Below, one piece after another: positions 8,894 through 17,070 of a stretch of DNA of 64,000 nucleotides. Within the stretch, counting starts at the first letter, position 1, and each line of letters starts with the position of its first letter. Both the position numbers and the translations under genes were made by a program. Source of the DNA: Micromonospora_E sp048060115 (GTDB lineage Bacteria > Actinomycetota > Actinomycetes > Mycobacteriales > Micromonosporaceae); the NCBI RefSeq assembly GCF_048060115.1, contig NZ_JBHMIM010000037.1:1-64000 (forward strand), read 5' to 3'. The notes beneath the pieces were generated by a model that worked only from the letters and a program-made list of their open reading frames with translations, was not told the DNA's origin and did not search any database.

Positions 8894-10012
8894 GTTGCCC
8901 GGCGTACCGTCGGCGAAGTCGGCGGTGTCCAGGCGCGGATCGCCCCGCTGGGTCAGGTTCGCGCCGCCCTGGCGGTCGGCGGCGGCCGGCCCGCCCGTGC
9001 TGGCCGGTGGGCGTCGGTCGTCGACCAGCGGATGCCCGGTGACCTGCTGGGCGGCACCGGGGATGCTGTCACCGTCGAACGGGTCGGAGTTGAGGTCTCC
9101 GGCGATGACGAACCGCGCACCCGGGCGTAGCCCGCCCCGGCGGCCCCGGTCGTCGTAGACGTAGCCGGACCGGGCCGGCGAGACGTAGTCGGCCCAGAAC
9201 CGGATCTCGTCGTGGTTGCGCCGGCCGTTGCGGTCCTCCGGCCCGTCGAACACCGGCGGTGTCGGATGGCTGGCCAGCAGATGCACGGTCCGCCCGCCGA
9301 CGCGCACCGGCACGTCCCAGTGGCTCTTGGACGACAGCCGTACGTCGGCCAGCGCCCCGGGGGTGAACCAGTCGGCCGGCTCCGGGGTCGCCGGGTCGTC
9401 GGGCAGCAGGGCGCCCGGCATGTCCGCCCACCGGAACGTCTGGAACGTGCGCAGTGACCGCAGGTCGATCGGGTAGCGGGAGTAGACCGCCATGCCGTAC
9501 TGGCCGGGGAAGGTCCCGAATCCGTACGCGTCGTCGGGGCCGCCGACCGTACCGTCGCGGTTGAGGTCGTGCCCGGAGGGCACGCCGGTGTTCGACGGGG
9601 CGCTGAAACGGTACGGGTAGTGGATCGCCGCCGCCCCGCCCTGCCCCCGGGACAGATAGTTGTGGTGGAACAGCTCCACCGCGCGCCCGGCGGCGTCGTG
9701 GTCGAATTCGTTGATCAGCAGCACGTCGGGGCGGACCCGCTGGATCACCTCGGCGACGTTGGCCGCCTGCGCGTCGCCGGGGCTGGACAGATCGTCGACC
9801 AGGCCGCCGTCGACCGCCCGGTTGAGCGAGGCGTTGAAGGTGGCGAACCGGACGTCACCGCCGCCGGGTCCGCCGGGTCCGTGCCTCCCGGCGCCGTGCC
9901 CTCCAGCGCCGGGCCCGTCGCCGGTCGCCGCCGTCGCCGGTGCGGGACCTGCCACCAGCGCGGCAACGATCGCCGTCGCCGTCACCGTCCGGGTCCGAAT
10001 CCGCTGCGTCAT
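8720..10012 (-). CDS. Secreted endonuclease/exonuclease/phosphatase family protein
   Basis: 430 residues starting at the ATG at 10012. An Ala-rich signal peptide (TATAIVAALVAGPAPATAA) and a Gly/His linker precede the catalytic domain. Family motifs are in order: VRFATFNASLNRA, DVLLINEFDHD (metal-binding Glu), LLASHPTPP (catalytic His), FVIAGDLNSDPFDG (Asp/Asn pair) and FPTSDHRLVWLDI (terminal catalytic Asp-His). This fold hydrolyses phosphodiesters in nucleic acids, phospholipids or sugar phosphates; secretion suggests scavenging. An EF-hand-like HDLNRDGTVGGPDDA sits mid-protein. Confidence 0.85.
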   Translation of the reverse strand: MTQRIRTRTVTATAIVAALVAGPAPATAATGDGPGAGGHGAGRHGPGGPGGGDVRFATFNASLNRAVDGGLVDDLSSPGDAQAANVAEVIQRVRPDVLLINEFDHDAAGRAVELFHHNYLSRGQGGAAAIHYPYRFSAPSNTGVPSGHDLNRDGTVGGPDDAYGFGTFPGQYGMAVYSRYPIDLRSLRTFQTFRWADMPGALLPDDPATPEPADWFTPGALADVRLSSKSHWDVPVRVGGRTVHLLASHPTPPVFDGPEDRNGRRNHDEIRFWADYVSPARSGYVYDDRGRRGGLRPGARFVIAGDLNSDPFDGDSIPGAAQQVTGHPLVDDRRPPASTGGPAAADRQGGANLTQRGDPRLDTADFADGTPGNLRVDYLLPRRGLPVRGAGVFWPVPGDPLFRLVGDYDPTLPGGFPTSDHRLVWLDIHR

Positions 10013-10296
10013 CCCGCCGCCTTCCGCTCGTGTGCGGACCAGTTAACCGGATCAATGTGACGGGCCGGCGAATCATCGCCGAACGTACGGGCGTCGGCCG
10101 TCCGGGCGTACCGCGATGGTCAACAGGCGCGCTACCCTGAGTCGCGCGGTCGTCGATGCCCGCCTGGTCCATCACCACCGAGCCGCCGGCCAGTACGATG
10201 TCCCGCGGAGCGTCGGGCGCTGGTGGGCACTTTCGTTCGGACATCTGACAGGGTCGGCCGGTCGGCCGGTTCAGGGGAGAGACTAGCCTCATGGGC

Positions 10297-11739
10297 GTGA
10301 CACGCCGCGCAAAGATCGTTTGTACGCTTGGCCCTGCGACATCGTCCCCGGAGCGCATCCGGGGTCTGGTCGAGGCGGGGATGGATGTGGCCCGGCTGAA
10401 CTTCAGCCACGGAAGCCACGACGACCACCACCAGGTGTACCGCCTGGTCCGGGAGGCCGCTGAGGCCTCCGGACGGGCCGTCGCCGTTCTCGCCGACCTG
10501 CAGGGCCCCAAGATCCGTCTCGGCCGGTTCGCCGACGGGCCACACGAGTGGCGCACCGGCGACTCGGTCGTCATCACCAGCGAGGACATCCTCGGCACCC
10601 GGGAGCGGGTCTCCTGCACCTACGGCAAGCTGCCGCAGGAGGTACGCCCCGGTGACCGGCTGCTGATCGACGACGGCAAGGTCGCCGTCGAGGTCAGCGC
10701 GGTCGACGGACCCGACATCCGGGTGCTGGTCGTCGAGGGCGGGCCGGTCTCCAACAACAAGGGTGTCTCGCTGCCGAACGTCGCGGTCAGCGTGCCGGCC
10801 ATGTCGGACAAGGACGCCGAGGACCTGCGGTTCGCGCTCAGGCTCGGTGCCGACATGATCGCGTTGTCCTTCGTCCGCTCGCCGGAGGACATCAAGCTGG
10901 TCCACGCGATCATGGACGAGGAGGGCGTGCGTCGCCCGGTTCTCGCCAAGGTCGAGAAGCCCGAGGCGGTCACCCACCTGGAGGCCATCGTCGACGCGTT
11001 CGACGGGGTGATGGTCGCCCGGGGCGACCTCGGTGTGGAGTTGCCGCTCGACGAGGTGCCGCTGGTGCAGAAGCGGGCCGTGCAGCTGTGCCGGGAGAAC
11101 GCCAAACCGGTCATCGTGGCGACCCAGATGCTCGACTCGATGATCGAGAACTCCCGTCCCACCCGGGCGGAGGCCTCGGACGTGGCGAATGCCGTGCTCG
11201 ACGGCACGGACGCGGTGATGCTCTCCGGTGAGACCAGCGTCGGCAAGTATCCCGTCCTCACCGTCAGCACCATGGCCAAGATCGTCACGACGACCGAGAA
11301 CGGCTCGATCTCGGTGCCCCGGCTGCAGCACGACCCTCGTACCCACGGGGGTGCACTGACCTCGGCCGCGTCGCAGATCGCCCGGGCGATCAACGCCAGG
11401 GCGCTGGTCGCCTTCACCCAGACCGGCGACACCGTGCGCCGGCTCTCCCGGCTGCACTGCGACCTGCCGCTGCTGGCCTTCACCCCGGTGGCCGAGGTGC
11501 GTGACCAGCTCGCGCTGTCCTGGGGGGTGGAAACCTTCCTGATGCCGTTCGTGCAGCACACCGACGACATGTTTCGCCAGGTCGACCAGGCGATGCTCGG
11601 TCTCGGCCTGGCCACCCCCGGCGAGTACGTGGTGATCGTCGCCGGTAGCCCGGTCGGCACCCCCGGCTCGACCAACACCCTGCGGGTGCACCAGCTCGGC
11701 AGCCTCGTCGACGTCGCGGCGGCCCGGGCATTGCAGTGA
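10297..11739 (+). CDS. pyk: Pyruvate kinase
   Basis: 480 residues; converts phosphoenolpyruvate and ADP to pyruvate and ATP at the end of glycolysis. It begins TRRAKIVCTLGPATSS, contains the active-site region VLAKVEKPEAVTHLEAI and the signature VMVARGDLGVELPLDEVP, and ends with an allosteric-type C-terminal domain. An ATG at 10291 is in frame, but a TAGCCT box at 10284-10289 lies 7 nt before the GTG at 10297, and family members commonly start at this TRR, so a leaderless GTG start is preferred. tesB overlaps its stop by 4 nt. Confidence 0.95.
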   Translation: MTRRAKIVCTLGPATSSPERIRGLVEAGMDVARLNFSHGSHDDHHQVYRLVREAAEASGRAVAVLADLQGPKIRLGRFADGPHEWRTGDSVVITSEDILGTRERVSCTYGKLPQEVRPGDRLLIDDGKVAVEVSAVDGPDIRVLVVEGGPVSNNKGVSLPNVAVSVPAMSDKDAEDLRFALRLGADMIALSFVRSPEDIKLVHAIMDEEGVRRPVLAKVEKPEAVTHLEAIVDAFDGVMVARGDLGVELPLDEVPLVQKRAVQLCRENAKPVIVATQMLDSMIENSRPTRAEASDVANAVLDGTDAVMLSGETSVGKYPVLTVSTMAKIVTTTENGSISVPRLQHDPRTHGGALTSAASQIARAINARALVAFTQTGDTVRRLSRLHCDLPLLAFTPVAEVRDQLALSWGVETFLMPFVQHTDDMFRQVDQAMLGLGLATPGEYVVIVAGSPVGTPGSTNTLRVHQLGSLVDVAAARALQ

Positions 11740-12686
11740 CGGCAGGTGCTCAACCGCCGGTCGGGCGGCCCCCGGCCGGCGGTGATTCCCACCCCGAGGT
11801 GCCGGCGGATTCCGGGCCAGTCAGCGGCCAGGCCGCCGTCGACCACCTGCTGGAAGTTCTCGACCTGGCGCGGACCGGCCCGGCGGCGTTTCGCGGGATC
11901 AGTCCGAAGGTCGGGCCGCAGCGGGTCTTCGGCGGGCAGGTCGCCGGCCAGGCGCTGGTGGCCGCCGGTCGCACCGTCGACTCCGAGCGGCTGGTCCACT
12001 CCCTGCACGGCTACTTCGTCCGACCCGGCGACGGCACCGAGCCGATCGACTACGTGGTGGAGGACATCCGGGACGGTCGGTCCTTCTCGGTCCGTCGTTC
12101 GGTGGCGTACCAGCACGGCAAGCCGATCTTCTTCATGTCCGCGTCGTTCCACCGGCCCGAGGACGGTCTGGAGCATCAGGCCCCGCAGCCGCCCGACGTG
12201 CCGGCGCCGGACGCCGTGCCGACGATGGCGCAGCGACTCGCCCGATACCCCGAGCGGCTCGGCGTCTGGGCGGTGATTCCCCGCCCGATGGACGTCCGGT
12301 ACGTCGGCGAGCCGGGCCTGGTCGCGCCGGGCGACCGGCCCGCCGACCCGTACCAGCGGGTCTGGATCCGGGTGGACGGCAAACTGCCCGATGACCCGTT
12401 GCTGCACGCCTGCGTGCTCACGTACGCCTCCGACCTGACTCTGCTCGACTCGGTGTTGTCCGTGCACGGCGAGGTGTGGGGGCCGGGGGGAGTGGTGGGG
12501 GCGAGCCTGGACCACGCGCTGTGGTTCCATCGGCCGTTTCGCGCCGACGAGTGGTTCCTCTACGATTGCTGGAGTCCGTCCGCTGCTGGTGGGCGGGGTC
12601 TGGCCACTGGTCGGATGTTCACCCGCGACGGCCGGCACATCGCCAGTGCGGTCCAGGAAGGCCTGGTCCGCCGGATCGGCCACTGA
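11736..12686 (+). CDS. tesB: Acyl-CoA thioesterase II
   Basis: 316 residues with the double hot-dog organisation of TesB. Motifs include RVFGGQVAGQALVAAGRTV near the N-terminus, SFSVRRSVAYQHGKPIFFM in the middle and SLDHALWFHRPFRADEWFLY near the end, where a catalytic Asp of the TesB triad is expected. It hydrolyses acyl-CoA to free fatty acid and CoA. The GTG start overlaps the pyk stop (GTGA), implying translational coupling; the pyk-tesB pairing is also known in mycobacteria. The first 30 residues are a Pro/Gly-rich extension. Confidence 0.92.
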   Translation: MTAGAQPPVGRPPAGGDSHPEVPADSGPVSGQAAVDHLLEVLDLARTGPAAFRGISPKVGPQRVFGGQVAGQALVAAGRTVDSERLVHSLHGYFVRPGDGTEPIDYVVEDIRDGRSFSVRRSVAYQHGKPIFFMSASFHRPEDGLEHQAPQPPDVPAPDAVPTMAQRLARYPERLGVWAVIPRPMDVRYVGEPGLVAPGDRPADPYQRVWIRVDGKLPDDPLLHACVLTYASDLTLLDSVLSVHGEVWGPGGVVGASLDHALWFHRPFRADEWFLYDCWSPSAAGGRGLATGRMFTRDGRHIASAVQEGLVRRIGH

Positions 12687-12763
12687 CCTGATGGGCAGGG
12701 CCGGTTCAGGTCGAGGCCGGCCGGCCGGTATGAAACTGGAAACCGTGCCGTAACCTCACAGGT

Positions 12764-13225
12764 ATGCGCCTTTCCGCTCGGGTCGACTATGCGCTTCGTG
12801 CCGTCGCCGAGCTGGCGCTGGCGGCGACCTCGCCGCCGAGGGCGGTGCTCACCGCCGAACAGGTCGCCCGGTCCCAGGGCATTCCGCCCAAGTTCCTGGA
12901 GAGCATCCTGCTGCAGTTGCGCCGGGCTGGCGTGGTGCAGTCGCAGCGTGGGCCCGACGGCGGCTACTGGCTCGCCCGCCCCGCCGAGGAGATCAACCTC
13001 GCGGAGATCATCCGGGTGATCGACGGTCCGTTGGCGAACGTGCGCGGGCATCGGCCGGAGGACCTCGGCTATCAGGGACCCGCCGCGGCGCTGCAGGAGG
13101 TCTGGATCGCGCTCCGGGCCAGTGAGCGGGAGATCCTCGAGTCGGTCTCGGTCGCCGATGTCGCCACCGGGAAACTCCCGGACCGGGTGCGTGACCTGAC
13201 CGCGGATCCTCGCGCCTGGAGCTGA
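12764..13225 (+). CDS. Rrf2-family transcriptional regulator
   Basis: 153 residues. The N-terminal winged helix begins MRLSARVDYALRAVAELAL and continues with PPKFLESILLQLRRAGVV and GPDGGYWLARP, the Rrf2 signature. The C-terminal half has no cysteine, so the Fe-S cluster of IscR/NsrR cannot form; the protein resembles the CymR-like, cysteine/sulfur-responsive branch. A TAACCT box at 12751-12756 lies 7 nt before the ATG (leaderless type). The next gene is a TauE/SafE exporter with a candidate operator in its promoter, so local control of a sulfur-compound exporter is likely. Confidence 0.88.
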   Translation: MRLSARVDYALRAVAELALAATSPPRAVLTAEQVARSQGIPPKFLESILLQLRRAGVVQSQRGPDGGYWLARPAEEINLAEIIRVIDGPLANVRGHRPEDLGYQGPAAALQEVWIALRASEREILESVSVADVATGKLPDRVRDLTADPRAWS

Positions 13226-13294
13226 TCCGTTCCACCGCGTCGCCGGCGTGCCGACGGATGGTCGGTACGCGTCGTGCCGGCCCGCGACCGACTG

Positions 13295-13349
13295 TTGACA
13301 TCAGGCCGTCGCCGCACAATACTCTACTAAGTCTGTAGGTTTGATCGTA
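13295..13349 (+). promoter_or_regulatory. Promoter and candidate Rrf2 operator for the TauE/SafE gene
   Basis: TTGACA (13295-13300) and AATACT (13318-13323) are spaced by exactly 17 nt, close to the sigma-70 consensus. Immediately downstream CTAC (13324-13327) and GTAG (13335-13338) form an inverted repeat, with further GTAG words at about 13346-13356. A regulator bound there would cover the -10 box and transcription start. Confidence 0.6.
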
Positions 13350-13363
13350 GAAGTAGGTGGAGT

Positions 13364-14287
13364 GTGCGTAGGCTACTGATCCTCGCGTTGGTGGGACTGG
13401 TCGCGCAGTTGGTCGACGGCGCGTTGGGGATGGCCTACGGTGTCACCTCGACCACCCTGCTGTTGGTCGCCGGGGTGGCGCCGGCCTCGGCCAGTGCCTC
13501 GGTGCACCTGGCTGAGATCGGCACCACCCTCGCCTCCGGTACGGCGCACTGGCGATTCGGCAACGTCGACTGGCGGGTGGTGGCGCGCATCGCCGTACCG
13601 GGCGCGGTGGGCGCGTTCGCCGGGGCCACCGTGCTGAGTTCGATCTCCACCGAGACCGCCGCTCCGTGGATGGCCGGCATCCTGCTCGCGCTCGGCACCT
13701 ACCTGCTGATCCGCTTCGCCCGACCGGTCGCGGCCCGGCCCGGCGGCCGGCCGCTGCGTACCCGGTTCCTCGCCCCGCTCGGGTTGACCGCCGGGTTCAT
13801 CGACGCCACCGGTGGCGGAGGCTGGGGCCCGGTCGCCACCCCGGCGCTGCTGGTGTCCGGGCGGATGGCGCCCCGCAAGGTGATCGGTTCGGTCGACACC
13901 TCGGAGTTCCTGATAGCCGTGGCGGCCAGCATCGGGTTCCTGATCGGCCTCGGCTCGCAGGGCTTCATCTTCCCGATCGTCGGAGCGCTGCTCGTCGGCG
14001 GCCTGATCGCCGCGCCGATCGCCGCCTACCTGGTGCGGATCGTGCCAGCGCAGCTGCTCGGTGCCGCCGTCGGCGGGCTCATCGTGCTGACCAACTCCCG
14101 TACCCTGCTGCGGGTCTTCGAGGTGTCCGACGGCGTCCGCTACGCCGTCTACCTGGCGGTGGTCGCTGCCTGGGCGGTCGCCTTCTGGCTGGCGCTACGG
14201 GTGCTGCGGCGTACCACCCGATCCGAGCCCACCCCCACCCCTCATGATCACGACGATCTTGCGCTTATCGATGCACAAAAGGGGTAG
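13364..14287 (+). CDS. TauE/SafE family sulfite/sulfonate exporter
   Basis: 307 residues with about eight membrane segments. The two internal repeats of the family are visible: GALGMAYGVTSTTLLLVAGV with ASVHLAEIGTTLASG in the first half, and GFIDATGGGGWGPVATPALLVSG with VGSVDTSEF-like IGSVDTSEFLIAVAAS in the second. Members move sulfite, organosulfonates or related anions across the membrane. The last 14 residues (HDHDDLALIDAQKG) are encoded inside a hairpin-forming repeat, so the C-terminus has been set by that element. The GTG start has a purine-rich GTGGAGTG just upstream. Confidence 0.85.
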   Translation: MRRLLILALVGLVAQLVDGALGMAYGVTSTTLLLVAGVAPASASASVHLAEIGTTLASGTAHWRFGNVDWRVVARIAVPGAVGAFAGATVLSSISTETAAPWMAGILLALGTYLLIRFARPVAARPGGRPLRTRFLAPLGLTAGFIDATGGGGWGPVATPALLVSGRMAPRKVIGSVDTSEFLIAVAASIGFLIGLGSQGFIFPIVGALLVGGLIAAPIAAYLVRIVPAQLLGAAVGGLIVLTNSRTLLRVFEVSDGVRYAVYLAVVAAWAVAFWLALRVLRRTTRSEPTPTPHDHDDLALIDAQKG

Positions 14288-14314
14288 GAGCTCTCGACAA
14301 CCGCAAGATCGTCG
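14251..14314. terminator. Inverted repeat between convergent genes, likely bidirectional terminator
   Basis: CGACGATCTTGCG (14251-14263) and CGCAAGATCGTCG (14302-14314) are perfect 13-bp complements separated by 38 nt. The element overlaps the end of the TauE gene and lies 6 nt from the stop of the convergent decarboxylase. A related GATCTTGCG word recurs at 32780, so it may be one copy of a dispersed palindromic repeat. Confidence 0.55.
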
Positions 14315-14319
14315 GTGAC

Positions 14320-15864
14320 TCAGGGGCTGAGCAGGTCGGTGGCCGCCTCGGTGATCAGGTCCCAAGCCGCCGCGACGTGGCGCCGTTCGGTACGCGGCGC
14401 GCCCACCGCCAGTCGCAGGGTGAACCGACCGGCGACGCGGGTGTGGGTCAGGAACACCTGGCCGCTCGCGTTGATCCGGTCCAGCAGCGCCTCGTTGACC
14501 TGATCCATCAGCTCCTGGCCCCGCGCCGTATCGACCTGGCCCGGCTGATCGCGCAACCGGAAGCAGACCAATGAGAACGGTCCCGGCATCACCACCTCGA
14601 ACCGGTCGTCGGCGCGTACCTGCCCGGCGAACCAGGCCGCGTGCGCCACCCCGCTACGGACGTGCGTCCGCAGGCCCTGCACGCCGTAGCTGCGCAGCAC
14701 GAACCACAACTTCAACGCGCGGAACCGCCGACCTAACGGCACCTGCCAGTCCCGGTAGTCGATCACCGCGCCCGAGTCGGTGACGGCGTTGCGCAGATAC
14801 TCCGGCATCACCGTCAACGCCTCGACCAACTCTGCCCGGTCGGCCACCCAGAACGCGTCACAGTCGAAGCCGGTGAGCAGCCACTTGTGCGGATCGAAGC
14901 AGTACGAGTCCGCCCGATCAAGCCCGGCGTGCGTCCAGCGCAACTCCGGACAGACCGCAGCCGCACCGGCATAGGCGGCGTCCACGTGCAGCCACACCCC
15001 GTACTCGGCACAGATCTCGCCGATCGCCTCGACCGGGTCGATAGCGGTGGTGGAGGTGGTGCCGATGGTGGCCACCACGATCGCCGGGCGGCGGCCGGCC
15101 GCCAGGTCCGCGTCCAGTGCGGCACGCAGCGCGTCCGGGCACATCGCCAGCGTCCGCGGATCGACTTCGACCAGTTGTACGCCCCGCTCGCCGATACCCG
15201 CGATCCGGGCCGCCTTCTCGATCGACGAGTGCCCCTGCGTCGAGGTGTAGACGGTGTATCCGGCGGTGGTGGTGCCGGAGTCCCGCCAGGTGCCGCCGCT
15301 CGCCCGGTGCACCGCGACCAGGGTGGCCACCAGCGTCGCCGACGACGCCGAGTCCTGGATGACGCCGCCGCCGGCACGGTGGGAACGGAACTGGTCCGGC
15401 AGGTCCAGCAGTTGGGCCAGCCAGTCCAGCATCACGGTCTCCACCTCGGTGCACGCCGGGCTGGTGGTCCACAGCATGCCCTGGACTCCGAGCCCGGCGC
15501 TGACCAGGTCGCCCAGCACACTCGGCGCCGACGTGTTGGCCGGGAAGTAGCCGAAGAAGCCGGGATGCTGCCAGTGAGTCAGGCCGGGGACCACCACCCG
15601 GTCCAGGTCGGCGAGGATCACGTCGAATGACTCGCCCTGCTCCGGCGGCGCCGCCGGCAGCGCTCGGGTGACCGTGCCAGGCGGCGTCGCCGTCTGCACC
15701 GGGTGCTTCTCCAGCGACTGCCAGTAGTCGGCGATCCAGTCGACGACCGCGTGTCCGGCCCGGCGGAACTCGTCCGCCGACAGGTGGGTGCCGCCCGGCG
15801 TCTGGTCCGATCCGGCCGGGTGCCCGGCCGGCGTCTGGTCCGATCCCTGCGCACGTGCTGCCAT
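14320..15864 (-). CDS. PLP-dependent aromatic-amino-acid-type decarboxylase (group II)
   Basis: 514 residues. The fold-type I motifs are present: HPGFFGYFPANTSAPSVLGD, GGGVIQDSASSATLVA, the PLP-contacting IVVATIGTTSTTAIDP, WLHVDAAYAG with the Asp that contacts the pyridine nitrogen, and the Schiff-base lysine in FDPHKWLLTGF. The family includes aromatic-L-amino-acid, tyrosine and tryptophan decarboxylases; substrate cannot be read from sequence. The N-terminal 30 residues contain a small tandem duplication (GSDQTPAG / GSDQTPGG). It is followed closely by no other gene on its strand. Confidence 0.9.
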   Translation of the reverse strand: MAARAQGSDQTPAGHPAGSDQTPGGTHLSADEFRRAGHAVVDWIADYWQSLEKHPVQTATPPGTVTRALPAAPPEQGESFDVILADLDRVVVPGLTHWQHPGFFGYFPANTSAPSVLGDLVSAGLGVQGMLWTTSPACTEVETVMLDWLAQLLDLPDQFRSHRAGGGVIQDSASSATLVATLVAVHRASGGTWRDSGTTTAGYTVYTSTQGHSSIEKAARIAGIGERGVQLVEVDPRTLAMCPDALRAALDADLAAGRRPAIVVATIGTTSTTAIDPVEAIGEICAEYGVWLHVDAAYAGAAAVCPELRWTHAGLDRADSYCFDPHKWLLTGFDCDAFWVADRAELVEALTVMPEYLRNAVTDSGAVIDYRDWQVPLGRRFRALKLWFVLRSYGVQGLRTHVRSGVAHAAWFAGQVRADDRFEVVMPGPFSLVCFRLRDQPGQVDTARGQELMDQVNEALLDRINASGQVFLTHTRVAGRFTLRLAVGAPRTERRHVAAAWDLITEAATDLLSP

Positions 15865-15876
15865 CTGCCGAGTCGA

Positions 15877-17070
15877 TCAAGAATCGGTACGGCAGGCAAG
15901 CACTTCTCGTGGGTCAGTCGGTGCGGGTCGGCCGCCACCGGCGCTGGCGGCCCGCGACATTGGGCGGCCCGGGCGCGGCCCGGTGGCGATGCTGGCCGGC
16001 GGGACGCTCGCCGGCGCCGTACTGGCCCGTACGGTCAGCCTCGGGTCGAGCAGAGTGGCACCGGGGACGGTCTCCCCGGCGACCTTGCGCATCAGCAGGC
16101 TCACCGCCTGGCGGCCGACCTCCTCCGCTGGGATCAGCACCGAGGTCAACGTCGGGCCGGAGCGCTCGGCCACCTCGTCCGGGCAGATCGCCACCACCGA
16201 GATGTCATCGGGTACCCGCCGGCCGAACGTCGGCAACGCGGCCATCACATGACCGACGGCGGCCTCGTTGTGGACCACCAGCCCGGTCAGCCCGGGATGG
16301 CGGTGCAGCAACCCGGCCAACTCGCTGCGCACCGCGTCGTAGCTCTCCTCGCAGGGTTGGGTGACGGCGAGAACGTCGTGTCGGGCCGCTGCCTCGGTGC
16401 ATCCGGCCCGGGTCCGGTGGGCGAAGCCGGTCTCCCGTTCGTAGACCACCGCCGGCGCGCCGAGCAGGGCGATCTGACGGTGCCCGAGTGTGACCAGGTG
16501 CTCCACGCATGCCGTCCCGGCACGGTAGAAGTCCAGGTCCACGCAGGTCAGCCCGTCTGCGTCGGCAGGGAAGCCGATCAGCACGCTGGGGCGTTCGAGC
16601 TCGCGTAGCATCGGCACTCGGGAGTCGCGCATCTCGACATCCATCACCACGATGCCGTCGACCATGGCGCTTGCTGCGATCCGGCGTAGCCCGGACGGTC
16701 CTTCGTCCGCGGTGACCAGCAGGACGTCGTGGTCGAACTGCCGGGCGGTGGTCACCACACTGGTGGCGAACTGCATCAGCACCGGCAGGTGCATCCCGGA
16801 ACGCAGCGGCAGGACCAGGGCGATCACGTTCGCCCGCCGGCTGGCCAGCGCGCGGGCGCCGGCGTGCGGGTGGTAGCCGAGCACCTGGATGCTGGCCAGC
16901 ACCCGTTCCCGGGTGGTCGTCGAGATCGCCCGCTTGCCACTGAGTACGTAGGACACTGTGCTGACCGCGACGCCGGCGTGCCGGGCCACGTCGGCGATCG
17001 TCACCATGTCGGCGCGCTTGCCGGCGGCGGGTGTCGGATCGCCGTTGGTCAACCCTGACGGAGTGGACAC
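15877..17070 (-). CDS. LacI-family transcriptional regulator
   Basis: 397 residues. The N-terminal helix-turn-helix reads MVTIADVARHAGVAVSTVSY, followed by the hinge helix (ALASRRANVIALV) and a periplasmic-binding-like effector domain. The GTG start overlaps by one base the stop of the upstream GH3 glycosidase gene (TAGTG), so both are co-transcribed and the regulator probably controls its own operon. A perfect LacI-type palindrome is found upstream of the operon at 20128. The effector is likely a sugar released by the glycosidase. The C-terminal 40 residues are Pro/Ala/Arg-rich and look disordered. Confidence 0.92.
   Translation of the reverse strand: MSTPSGLTNGDPTPAAGKRADMVTIADVARHAGVAVSTVSYVLSGKRAISTTTRERVLASIQVLGYHPHAGARALASRRANVIALVLPLRSGMHLPVLMQFATSVVTTARQFDHDVLLVTADEGPSGLRRIAASAMVDGIVVMDVEMRDSRVPMLRELERPSVLIGFPADADGLTCVDLDFYRAGTACVEHLVTLGHRQIALLGAPAVVYERETGFAHRTRAGCTEAAARHDVLAVTQPCEESYDAVRSELAGLLHRHPGLTGLVVHNEAAVGHVMAALPTFGRRVPDDISVVAICPDEVAERSGPTLTSVLIPAEEVGRQAVSLLMRKVAGETVPGATLLDPRLTVRASTAPASVPPASIATGPRPGRPMSRAASAGGGRPAPTDPREVLACRTDS

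Noticed and set aside
10130..10244. Minus-strand ORF reading MSERKCPPAPDAPRDIVLAG upstream of pyk
   Set aside because: A short stretch looks protein-like, but it soon becomes Arg/Pro-rich, has no family match and overlaps the pyk promoter. It was not annotated as a gene.
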